Shown piece by piece: positions 8,351 to 15,427 of a DNA stretch of 64,000 bases; position 1 is the stretch's first letter; the number at the start of each line of letters is the position of its first letter. The stretch is taken from NCBI RefSeq assembly GCF_023554255.2, contig NZ_JAMJWD020000003.1, positions 496,001-560,000 on the forward strand, read 5' to 3'. Source of the DNA: Phyllobacterium sp. 21LDTY02-6. Its GTDB lineage: Bacteria > Pseudomonadota > Alphaproteobacteria > Rhizobiales > Rhizobiaceae. A model generated the notes under the pieces. The model was not told the DNA's origin and ran no database searches. It was given only the letters and a program-made list of their open reading frames with translations. The position numbers and the translations under genes were made by a program.

Positions 8351-9696
8351 GCAAGAACCCCCTGCATCTGCAGTTCCGTCTCGGTGAAACCGAACTGTTC
8401 TTCGCTATCCTGTTGCAGGAACGCCTGGATGCGATCATGCCGCGCCAATGCCTCGTCCGATTGCGGATCGGCACCACGATTATATTCACCGACACGCACG
8501 AGAAGCTCGATGTCGTCATAGCGCGCCATGAGGCTGCGGATGCGTGCCGCGTTCGACCGGTGGGCCTGGCTCGTCACCGCATCCATCAGGCGGCTGCGGC
8601 TGCGCAGCACGTCGATGGCCGGGAAGTGGTTTCTTTGCGCCAGTTCGCTGCTGAGGACGATATGCCCGTCCAGGATGGCCTTCGTCTCTTCGGCAACGGG
8701 ATCGAGCGTTCCGTCGCCCTCGGTCAGCACCGTATAGAGACCGGTTATCGAACCGCCGACGCCCGGCCCGGCCCGCTCGAGCAGACGGGGCAGCGCGGCG
8801 AAAAGCGATGGAGGAAAGCCGCGCCGGGTCGGCGGCTCGCCGGCGGCAAGGCCGATCTCGCGTTGCGCGCGGGCAAAACGTGTCACGCTGTCCATGAGCA
8901 GCAGCACGTGCTTGCCCTGGTCGCGGAAATATTCGGCGATCGCCGTCGCACCATAGGCCGCCTTGACGCGTTCGATCGCAGGGCGATCGGATGTGGCGAC
9001 CACGACGACTGAGCGGCGGCGGCCTTCATGTCCGAGCTGGATGTCGATGAATTCGCGCACTTCGCGGCCACGCTCGCCGATAAGGGCGATGACGATGACA
9101 TCGGCCTGCGTCCCCCTGACGATGCTCGACAGCAGCGACGATTTGCCGACGCCGGCCTCGCCGAATATGCCGACGCGCTGGCCGCGCGCAACCGTCAGCA
9201 GCCCATCGATGGCCTTGATGCCGAGCTGGAGCGGATGTTCGATCAGATCGCGTTGCAGCGCCTCCATTGGCGGCTGGTGCGTGGGGTAGAACGCTCCCGT
9301 ATTCAGCGCCGATGGCGGCGCCCCGGTGCGGTTGAGGACCTCGCCGAGAGGGTTGAGCACGCAACCGAGCAATTCGGGGCCGACGGGGATCTGCAGGGCA
9401 TGGCCGGTGGGAATGACTTCGGCGCGGGTCGACATGCCGTCGAGATCGCCGATCGGCGTCAGCACGGCCTCCTCATCCTGGAAGCCGACAACCTCCGCCG
9501 GAACGATGCGCCCGGACACAGGATCACGGAGCAGGCAATATTCGCCGATCCGGACCATGGAGACCGTGGCGTGGACGATGATGCCGGTAATGCGCCGGAT
9601 TCGGCCGCGAACCGGCCGTGGGTCGGCTCTGCCGGCGGCTTCCTTGAGCCGGTCCATCAGGTGCGTCAGGTCGGATGCAGGCAATTGCTGTGTCAC
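8347..9696 (-). CDS. sctN: T3SS ATPase SctN
   Basis: 449 residues of the FliI/YscN/HrcN family of F1-beta-like ATPases. Walker A is [10 protein letters not shown] at residues 179-188 and Walker B is [11 protein letters not shown]; the segment [25 protein letters not shown] is typical of the family. The hexamer detaches chaperones and primes substrates. I chose GTG at 9696, which overlaps the sctL stop as GTGA and yields the normal family length; the upstream extension of the open frame lies inside sctL. Confidence 0.97.
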   Translation of the reverse strand: MTQQLPASDLTHLMDRLKEAAGRADPRPVRGRIRRITGIIVHATVSMVRIGEYCLLRDPVSGRIVPAEVVGFQDEEAVLTPIGDLDGMSTRAEVIPTGHALQIPVGPELLGCVLNPLGEVLNRTGAPPSALNTGAFYPTHQPPMEALQRDLIEHPLQLGIKAIDGLLTVARGQRVGIFGEAGVGKSSLLSSIVRGTQADVIVIALIGERGREVREFIDIQLGHEGRRRSVVVVATSDRPAIERVKAAYGATAIAEYFRDQGKHVLLLMDSVTRFARAQREIGLAAGEPPTRRGFPPSLFAALPRLLERAGPGVGGSITGLYTVLTEGDGTLDPVAEETKAILDGHIVLSSELAQRNHFPAIDVLRSRSRLMDAVTSQAHRSNAARIRSLMARYDDIELLVRVGEYNRGADPQSDEALARHDRIQAFLQQDSEEQFGFTETELQMQGVLA

Positions 9697-10283
9697 GCCG
9701 CAGTTCCATCGCGCGAAAGCGCTTCCCTGATCGCCGCAAGCTGGGTGTCGAGGCTGGCGTCGACTACGGCGATGGCATTGGAAAGGATGCACTGGGCGCC
9801 CGTCAGCCGGGGATCCGGCACCACGGTGAAATTGATCGATGGATTGGAACGTTCGGCCTGAAGCTTCTCGCCCACTTCCGGGGCGATGTCCGGTGCAACC
9901 GCTATGATGATGTCGCGCTCCCGCTGAAATCCCTGGAGTGCATGCTTCGCAAGCTTTGCGACCAGTTCGGCCTGGTCGAACGAGCCGAGCATCTTTGCAA
10001 TGATCGAGAGGCTCAGCTCCACCAATTGCCTGTCGAGGCCAGCCACATAATTGTTGACCTGTGCAGTCGTCGATATCAACAGGGCGGATGCCTCCTTGGC
10101 GCCCTGTTCGAACCCTGCCTGATAGCCCTGCTGCCTGCTGGCTTCCGTGATTTCATCCGCCCTGCCGAGACGGGCCTGTGCTTCCTCCTCGGCGGCGTTG
10201 AGAAATGCAAAGCCATCGAGCCAGGGCGTTACCGCGGCTTGCTTGATGACCTTCGCAGCGGGCATGGGCGGAAGTTCCGTCAT
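9693..10283 (-). CDS. sctL: T3SS ATPase-associated stator SctL (NolV/FliH type)
   Basis: 196 residues. The N-terminal half is a charged coiled coil ([19 protein letters not shown]) followed by a FliH-type domain ([29 protein letters not shown]). SctL dimers link the SctN ATPase to the SctQ/SctK pods. The ATG at 10283 overlaps the sctK stop as ATGA; the longer open frame upstream is sctK coding read out of frame. The location equals nolV in rhizobial clusters. Confidence 0.92.
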   Translation of the reverse strand: MTELPPMPAAKVIKQAAVTPWLDGFAFLNAAEEEAQARLGRADEITEASRQQGYQAGFEQGAKEASALLISTTAQVNNYVAGLDRQLVELSLSIIAKMLGSFDQAELVAKLAKHALQGFQRERDIIIAVAPDIAPEVGEKLQAERSNPSINFTVVPDPRLTGAQCILSNAIAVVDASLDTQLAAIREALSRDGTAA

Positions 10284-10969
10284 TGCGCCGTCTCCTCGCT
10301 TGCCATGAGGTCGAGATCCGCGGCGAGCCGGTTCATGATCGCCAGCCCGAGCGCCCGTTGTGCCTCCTCTGCGAAAGGTTGGACCTCCTTGTCGCTCGCA
10401 TGTTTCAGCCGCGCCCAGCCGGCGAGACCGCCGGGGAGGCTCGCATGCCAGCTGCCGATGCAATGCAATCCATCACGCCGGACTGCTGCAATCAGGTTGT
10501 CGGTGCTGCCCGGATGCGCGAGGTGGCCGGCAAGATCGCGATTGGCGAGCGCGAATTTGAATGCAGCCTCGCCGATGGCCTGCTTCATCAGGGCCACTTC
10601 GCTCGTGCGGATTTCCGCTGCGAAGACATGGGCCCAGTAGGCCGCGCCGGCGATGACGACCAGTTCGTCGAGCTGCGCCGGGGCAAGCCGCATCAACGCC
10701 AGATCTTCAGGCGCCAGATCGAGCAGCGCCGAGGATTGCGCCAGGCCGAACTGCTCAGCCACCAGCAGCGCCAGTTGCGGCTGGACCCGGTCACAAGCCT
10801 GGAGTTTCACCGCGACATCGAGAGTGAGGGCATCCTCATAGCAGGAGACGATGCGCTGGGGGTGGACGAGGCGCGCGGGTGCCGAGCTCAAGAGCTGCAT
10901 GGATGGGTGGTTGCCATCCATCGATGCTGCGGCGTTCGCGGTTTCATCCATGGGCGGAACCTGGTTCAT
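10280..10969 (-). CDS. sctK: T3SS sorting-platform adaptor SctK (NolU type)
   Basis: 229 residues, mostly helical and soluble. Position between sctJ and sctL, size, and local motifs (e.g. LDLAPEDLALMRLAPAQLDELVVIAGAAYWA in part) fit SctK/YscK/NolU, which caps the cytosolic pods under the inner-membrane ring. The ATG at 10969 overlaps the sctJ stop as ATGA. SctK proteins diverge strongly, so the call relies partly on synteny. Confidence 0.85.
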   Translation of the reverse strand: MNQVPPMDETANAAASMDGNHPSMQLLSSAPARLVHPQRIVSCYEDALTLDVAVKLQACDRVQPQLALLVAEQFGLAQSSALLDLAPEDLALMRLAPAQLDELVVIAGAAYWAHVFAAEIRTSEVALMKQAIGEAAFKFALANRDLAGHLAHPGSTDNLIAAVRRDGLHCIGSWHASLPGGLAGWARLKHASDKEVQPFAEEAQRALGLAIMNRLAADLDLMASEETAQ

Positions 10970-11760
10970 TTGGCCGGCCCGACCGGCACCAGCGGATAGA
11001 CGCGGCGCCGCTTCTTCTGCCACAGCAGGTAGCCCAGCCCGCCGCCTAGCGCGATGACGGCAAGGATCAGGCTTCCGAATATCCACCGCGCGGTGGCAGC
11101 GCTCGCCGGCAGCATCCATATGCCGAGGAACGAGGTCAATTCCGTGTCCGCCGTTGCCGTATTGGTCGCGGCTGCGACGACCGGAATAACGGAAACCTTT
11201 TCATAGGTGAGACCGGCTATGCCATTGGCGACGAGGGTCTTGATCTGCGGTATGAGCGTATTGATGTCGAGCGTCGGTTCATGCCGGATGAATACCGAAG
11301 CCGAAGCCGGCACGGCATTGCGCTGGAGCGGATCATTGTCGGGCAGCACCACATGCACGCGGGCCGATACGACACCGTCGATTTCGGACACCGTCCGCGA
11401 CAGTTCCTCGCTGAGCGCATAGATCATCTGCGCGCGTTCCTGGACAGGTGACGCCACGAGGCCCTCCTGCTTGAATACGCTTCCCATGGTGGCGAACTGG
11501 GTCTTCGGCAGGCCGGCCTCATTGAGCACCGTTACCGCCTGGGCGAACTGTTTCTCGTCCACCGTCACGGTCAATTTGCCATCCTTCTGGACGACCCGGT
11601 TGGCGGGAATGCCCTTATGGAGCAGGGCCGCGACCATGGCATTGGCCTCCCGCTCCTCGAGATTCGTGTAGAGGTCCTCCTTGCATGCCTGCAATGCGGC
11701 GGCCAGGGCTGCCACCAGGAAACAATTCGTCAGCAGCCGCTTCAACCCGGATATTTGCAT
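10966..11760 (-). CDS. sctJ: T3SS inner-membrane ring lipoprotein SctJ
   Basis: 264 residues. A lipoprotein signal (residues 1-26, lipobox LQAC) is followed by the ring-building motif domains of YscJ/PrgK/HrcJ (LYTNLEEREANAMVAALL, then GLPKTQFATMGSVFKQEGLV and SARVHVVLPDNDPLQ). A transmembrane helix lies near residues 225-245, with a basic cytosolic tail. SctJ forms the inner ring of the needle-complex base together with SctD. The gene is eight bases after sctI. Confidence 0.97.
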   Translation of the reverse strand: MQISGLKRLLTNCFLVAALAAALQACKEDLYTNLEEREANAMVAALLHKGIPANRVVQKDGKLTVTVDEKQFAQAVTVLNEAGLPKTQFATMGSVFKQEGLVASPVQERAQMIYALSEELSRTVSEIDGVVSARVHVVLPDNDPLQRNAVPASASVFIRHEPTLDINTLIPQIKTLVANGIAGLTYEKVSVIPVVAAATNTATADTELTSFLGIWMLPASAATARWIFGSLILAVIALGGGLGYLLWQKKRRRVYPLVPVGPAK

Positions 11761-11767
11761 AAGGCTC

Positions 11768-12181
11768 TTACTGTCCCTTGGTCAGCGTTGTCGCAGCGCC
11801 TGTCAGCTGGGTGGTGCCGCGAACGACCATCTGCGTCTCGATGGAATGATCGAACATCGTTCCCAGTGACTGGACCACGCGCTCGATCTGCTCGCTGTCG
11901 TTCTTCTCGCTCTTGGCCTTGGCCTGCACGGCATTGGCGAACGAGGCCTGCGTCGGCGCCTTGGATGCTTCACTCGTGCGACTGACGAATTTGCCGGTGC
12001 GCTCGACGAAGCCTTTCAGGTCATTGACCAGGGTCTTGCCGAGATTGCCGGGGCTGGCGCCGTGCGGCAGCTTGTGGATATTGCCGGCCATGTGCTCGAA
12101 CATGTTCTGCATCGGCACGGTCTGGGTGGTGGGCGTGCTTGCCGGAATCGAAGCGGCCATGGTGGTCGGAACTGCTGTCAT
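11768..12181 (-). CDS. sctI: T3SS inner rod protein SctI, in the nolB/nopB position
   Basis: 137 residues, polar with a Thr/Ser/Pro-rich N-terminus. The C-terminal 40 residues (MFDHSIETQMVVRGTTQLTGAATTLTKGQ in part) form the helix pair and glycine/threonine-rich end typical of YscI/PrgJ/HrpB inner-rod proteins. Rod proteins are secreted early and connect the export gate to the needle. It sits just upstream of sctJ, where rhizobial clusters carry nolB. GGAGA precedes the ATG with nine bases of spacing. Confidence 0.75.
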   Translation of the reverse strand: MTAVPTTMAASIPASTPTTQTVPMQNMFEHMAGNIHKLPHGASPGNLGKTLVNDLKGFVERTGKFVSRTSEASKAPTQASFANAVQAKAKSEKNDSEQIERVVQSLGTMFDHSIETQMVVRGTTQLTGAATTLTKGQ

Positions 12182-12220
12182 GACATTGTCTCCGTTAAAC
12201 CATAGGGGCTTTGGACCCTA

Positions 12221-12406
12221 TTACTCATCCGAGAGAGCCTCATTGAGGATCTCATTGGCAATCTTCATCATCTCCTGGCCGATAAGGGAGCTACCGCCGC
12301 TGACGATCGCTTCGTTCAACGCCGCTTCGAATTCCTGTTGTTGTTCCTCGGGAGTGAGATTGCTGGCCTGCTGCTGCGAAACATTGGAAATTTGCGGTGT
12401 GCCCAT
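12221..12406 (-). CDS. Small T3SS-operon protein of unknown role
   Basis: 61 residues: a Gln-rich N-terminus (QQQASNLTPEEQQQEFEAAL) and a helical acidic C-terminus, without signal peptide or membrane segment. AGGAGAG precedes the ATG, and the gene lies between sctC1 and sctI in the same operon. Its size and helical nature would suit a needle subunit, a needle co-chaperone (YscE-like) or a small secreted protein. The better needle candidate is the plus-strand gene at 13477. I do not recognise the family. Confidence 0.65.
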   Translation of the reverse strand: MGTPQISNVSQQQASNLTPEEQQQEFEAALNEAIVSGGSSLIGQEMMKIANEILNEALSDE

Positions 12407-12417
12407 CGGATACTCTC

Positions 12418-13101
12418 CTAGTTGGTGCGTGAACTGGCGGGAACCGGCGCCACGCGCGGATCTGCGTTTCTGGTTGCTGGCCGGGCAGGCGTAGCCAAGT
12501 CCTCAGCCACTTCATTGTTCTGGCCGCCGCGGAAGACCCTGACGCGAGGATCGTCAGCGGTCGCCTGCGGCGGCGGCTGCACGGTCGACACCACCTGCTG
12601 CACCATGGCTATGAACGCGGGTGGGCCGGAAACACGCAATGCGGGCGCGTTGGGTGTCGCCCTGATCGAGAATCGCTCATCCATCAGGTTCAGCTGGCGC
12701 ACTTCGTCGAGGACCTTCGTTCCGCTGGCCCTGCCGAGGTCGATGATCTGGGTGGAAAACTCCTCATTCGAATTAATGTGGAGAATCGAGCCGTCATAAT
12801 ACCATATCAGCCCGTTTGCCTCGGCCAGCCTCGCCAGGAAGGCGCCTGCCGTGTCAGCGCGGACCTCGCCACGGACCTGCCCCCGGATCTTGTCGGAGAT
12901 CGTCACCGGAATATTGAGGTTGCGGCCGAATTCCCGCAGCGCGTCGCGTATATCCTGGTTGATGAGGACGTAGGAATATCTGGTCGCGGCCCAGGGAGGC
13001 TCACTCGCCGACACAGGGCAAGCAAGAGCGAATAGCGGCAAGGCGACAGCCATCCGCAGGAAAATTGCCCGTGAGTATATAGCCCTGCGTGGAATAGTCA
13101 T
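12418..13101 (-). CDS. sctC1: T3SS secretin N-terminal subunit SctC1 (NolW/RhcC1 type)
   Basis: 227 residues with a Sec signal peptide (MAVALPLFALACPVSASE near residues 13-30). The mature part holds the N0 and N1 secretin domains (YVLINQDIRDALREFGRNLNIPVTISDKI; then LIWYYDGSILHINS), and the protein ends before any beta-barrel domain. Rhizobial T3SS split the secretin into NolW/RhcC1 and RhcC2; the pore-forming half here is at 17615. The ATG at 13101 has AGAGGG with eight bases of spacing and is preferred over the open-frame ATG at 13164. First gene of the minus-strand T3SS operon. Confidence 0.9.
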   Translation of the reverse strand: MTIPRRAIYSRAIFLRMAVALPLFALACPVSASEPPWAATRYSYVLINQDIRDALREFGRNLNIPVTISDKIRGQVRGEVRADTAGAFLARLAEANGLIWYYDGSILHINSNEEFSTQIIDLGRASGTKVLDEVRQLNLMDERFSIRATPNAPALRVSGPPAFIAMVQQVVSTVQPPPQATADDPRVRVFRGGQNNEVAEDLATPARPATRNADPRVAPVPASSRTN

Positions 13102-13476
13102 ACCAAAGGCCCTCTGGCACAAAGCGACAGAATTAGGTCTATATGAACCGGGAAATAGATGCAACGCAACTATAAATAAAATGGATCAGAATGGTCGTGA
13201 AAAAAAATGTCAGTAGCCGGGTCATTTATCTTCACTATTTCAAATTTTGAATTATTTTTTGTGACAGAAATGTCAAATTGTATTGGGACACTAGCGCGAT
13301 CAACTATCGTTACAGAGTGTAACATCAACTGAATTTTTGAAAATTGCCTTCTCTATTTTTTCATACTATCACCGGGCTGCCGGCATAACTATGATGTTGT
13401 AACGGTGAGCTGTTGCCAAGCAGTGAGAGAATTGAAACGGTTTCCATAGACTTCTATCCACTCAAGGAGAAATAGC
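13102..13476. promoter_or_regulatory. AT-rich divergent T3SS promoter region
   Basis: These 375 bases separate the two T3SS operons and hold no gene. Visible elements are: an inverted repeat TGACA-GAAA-TGTCA at 13262-13275; a perfect 13-bp palindrome TTCAAA-T-TTTGAA at 13239-13251 inside an 18-bp string (13239-13256) repeated exactly upstream of the second giant gene at 48796-48813; and GAAAC-G-GTTTC at 13434-13444 close to the needle gene. The composition is much richer in A/T than the flanking genes. The region is the obvious target for the AraC-family regulator or other T3SS regulators. Start sites cannot be fixed by eye. Confidence 0.65.
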
Positions 13477-13638
13477 ATGGCTGTTCAAGGTGTTGGCGGG
13501 TCGCAGAGTTCAGATAGCTCTATCGACAAGATGACTGCCGCGTTCGACAAGGCAATCGAAAAGTCCGCGAAGATTACGGAAATCACGACCGAGAAGAAGG
13601 TTGCTCTGGATGCTGCAAAGCAGCGGCCAAACAACTAA
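13477..13638 (+). CDS. sctF: Candidate T3SS needle subunit (SctF/NopA type)
   Basis: A 53-residue gene with a strong AAGGAGA site six bases before the ATG. The protein has a Gly/Ser-rich N-terminus and one or two amphipathic helices (KMTAAFDKAIEKSAKITEIT), ending KQRPNN. There is no signal peptide, as expected of a needle protein exported by the T3SS itself. It heads the plus-strand operon immediately before sctD, which, as far as I recall, matches the nopA neighbourhood in rhizobia, and it is followed by a hairpin that could favour its high expression. Needle proteins diverge strongly, so the call rests on size, helix pattern and position. Confidence 0.65.
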   Translation: MAVQGVGGSQSSDSSIDKMTAAFDKAIEKSAKITEITTEKKVALDAAKQRPNN

Positions 13639-13650
13639 TTGGTCTATTCC

Positions 13651-13676
13651 GGCGGATGGCGTCAGCGCCGTCTGCC
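13651..13676 (+). terminator. Hairpin after needle gene, possible attenuating terminator
   Basis: An 11-bp stem (13651-13661 with 13666-13676, two G-T pairs) with loop TCAG starts 13 bases after the needle stop and is followed by ACTTATTTCG. It could act as a partial terminator or an mRNA 3' stabiliser, so that the needle message is more abundant than the downstream sctD message. Confidence 0.5.
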
Positions 13677-13776
13677 ACTTATTTCGATGTGTTTCGGGCG
13701 CCTTTTCTTGCCAGTTTGAGCCCGAATTGAAATTCCGCGAGAATACTTCGAATACTTTTGCAAACGAGGCAATGCC

Positions 13777-14688
13777 ATGGGCTCTATCGTAAGTTTTCAG
13801 AGGCCTGAATCGACGTTGTTGCTGCGGGTGACGACCGGTATTCATGCAGGCGTTTCCCTCCCTCTCGAGTCTCAGCAATATCGTGTCGGATCCGAAAGCG
13901 GCTGCGACCTGACGCTGGGCGACAAGGATGTCGCCGGGCATCATCTGACCTTGCAAAAGCAGGGCAATGATCTTCTGGTCGAGGCGGTCGGCGGAGACGT
14001 GACCGTCGATGACGACACGTCCGTTCCGGCCGGTCACGGATTGCGCTGTTCGCTGCCATGTACGCTCCAGTTCGGCAACGCCGCGCTGAACCTGGCGACT
14101 GCGGCTCCCGAAAAATCTGCGCAGCGAAAAATGCCGCGCGCAAGCTGGATCGCCATCGGCGGCGCCGCGCTCTCTCTGCTGACGATTGCCGCGGTTCAGG
14201 CTGGCGTCGGCGATCTCCTGGTTTCCAATCCAACCCCAGCCGCCCAGGTTTCGGCATTGAAGGCCGAAGAGGCCGGTGCCCTGCCGGGGCTGGTCCCGGG
14301 CGGCCCTGTCGAGGCAGCGCTGAAGACCAAGCTGCAGCAGGTTGGTCTGGCCGATCTCAAGGTCGATGCCGACGGGACGCGCCTGACTGTCGCGGGCGAT
14401 CTGGACAAGGATCGGCGCAAGGTCTGGAACGATGTTCAGGGCTGGTTCGACCGGACCTATGGCGGCACCTTCGTGCTGACCAGTCTCGTCGGGATGACGG
14501 CGCCCAAGGTCCAGCCGAGGTTCAACCTTCAGGCAGTATGGTTCGGCGAAACACCCTACGCGATCAGTTCGGATGGTACGCGCCTCTACAAGGGTGCGGC
14601 ACTCGAAGATGGCTGGATCATCAAGGATATCCGCGACGGTCGGTTGATAGCCGGCCGCCAGGATGAGGAATTCGTGCTGACTTTCTAG
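13777..14688 (+). CDS. sctD: T3SS inner-membrane ring protein SctD
   Basis: 303 residues. The N-terminal 105 form an FHA-like cytosolic domain (YRVGSESGCDLTLGDKDVAGHHLTL), a single transmembrane helix lies at about 122-143, and the periplasmic C-terminal half carries a BON/ring-building domain (LADLKVDADGTRLTVAGDLDKD). This is the SctD/YscD/PrgH plan, corresponding to y4yQ in rhizobia. It encloses SctJ as the outer membrane-anchored ring and contacts SctK pods through the FHA domain. It follows the needle candidate after a 138-base spacer. Confidence 0.9.
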   Translation: MGSIVSFQRPESTLLLRVTTGIHAGVSLPLESQQYRVGSESGCDLTLGDKDVAGHHLTLQKQGNDLLVEAVGGDVTVDDDTSVPAGHGLRCSLPCTLQFGNAALNLATAAPEKSAQRKMPRASWIAIGGAALSLLTIAAVQAGVGDLLVSNPTPAAQVSALKAEEAGALPGLVPGGPVEAALKTKLQQVGLADLKVDADGTRLTVAGDLDKDRRKVWNDVQGWFDRTYGGTFVLTSLVGMTAPKVQPRFNLQAVWFGETPYAISSDGTRLYKGAALEDGWIIKDIRDGRLIAGRQDEEFVLTF

Positions 14689-14714
14689 TCGCACTTCGCC
14701 AGTAGGGAGGGTGC

Positions 14715-15095
14715 ATGGCGCTCGACATTCGTCGACAGGAAGAAAGGATTCGAGGCCAGGCCGGATCGATCACCGGCCGTGCTGACGCGGCAAAAGTCGA
14801 GGAGGCCCAATCCAAAGCCTTCGACGCCTTGCTTGCCCGCTCGGAAAGGGTGGTAAAGCAGGCCAGGGATCCTTTTGTCGGCACCATCGGCCGCTTGCGG
14901 AAGCCGAAACTCGCCAATCCGGGCATATTCGATCTGTCGCGATCGCAGGAAATCCTTGCCTATCTGGTCAATGATCTGCTGCCGGACCTCGATATCGACG
15001 AAGAGATCGCGGCGATCACCGCCTCGATGTTGAACGAGGAGATTGAAATCCGCCGGGAATTGCAGGATCGGCTCAGTCAGGCGCAGAGCCAGTGA
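14715..15095 (+). CDS. T3SS-operon protein of unknown function
   Basis: 126 residues, soluble, strongly charged and mostly helical, starting MALDIRRQEERIRGQ. GGGAGG precedes the ATG. The gene lies between sctD and the TPR gene, with GTGA overlap to the latter, so it must be produced with the core components. I recognise no family. Small genes at this position in other T3SS encode chaperones, gatekeeper pieces or secreted regulators; any of these is possible, and a truncated SctW-like gatekeeper cannot be excluded. Confidence 0.7.
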   Translation: MALDIRRQEERIRGQAGSITGRADAAKVEEAQSKAFDALLARSERVVKQARDPFVGTIGRLRKPKLANPGIFDLSRSQEILAYLVNDLLPDLDIDEEIAAITASMLNEEIEIRRELQDRLSQAQSQ

Positions 15096-15427
15096 CCCAG
15101 AAACGTCGTGACAGTGTCGAATTCCTGCATGGACTTGGCTATCTCTACTGTCAGGCGGGCCAGCCCGAGCGCGGTTTGGTATTCCTGTTGCTGGCAGCCC
15201 GTATCGCCCCCGAGGATACCGCGGTGCTGCGCTCGCTCGCGGCGGTCTTCGTCGAGACCGAATCCGCATCGCGCGCGCTGACGGCGATCGACCGGATAGA
15301 AGATATCGAAGGTGGCTCGTCGCCCTCCATCACCCTGTTGAAGAGCCGGGCGCAATGGATCAAGGGAGACGAGGACAATGCCCGGGAAACCTTCCGCGAC
15401 TATCTGAAGGAGAGGCAGCCGGCATGA
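15092..15427 (+). CDS. TPR protein, SctG/Y4yS-like chaperone
   Basis: 111 residues made of about three tetratricopeptide repeats (LHGLGYLYCQAGQPERGLVFLLLAARIAPEDTAVLRSLA in part). Small TPR proteins such as YscG/PscG act as needle-subunit chaperones, and rhizobial clusters carry the TPR gene y4yS beside rhcV. The GTG at 15092 overlaps the preceding stop as GTGA, and the end overlaps the sctV ATG. A needle or secretion chaperone is the likeliest role. Confidence 0.75.
   Translation: MTQKRRDSVEFLHGLGYLYCQAGQPERGLVFLLLAARIAPEDTAVLRSLAAVFVETESASRALTAIDRIEDIEGGSSPSITLLKSRAQWIKGDEDNARETFRDYLKERQPA

Noticed and set aside
13432-13467. Sigma-70-like boxes (TTGAAA, 17 bases, TATCCA) before the needle gene
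   Set aside because: The start site would fall at the Shine-Dalgarno sequence, leaving almost no leader, so it is probably chance.
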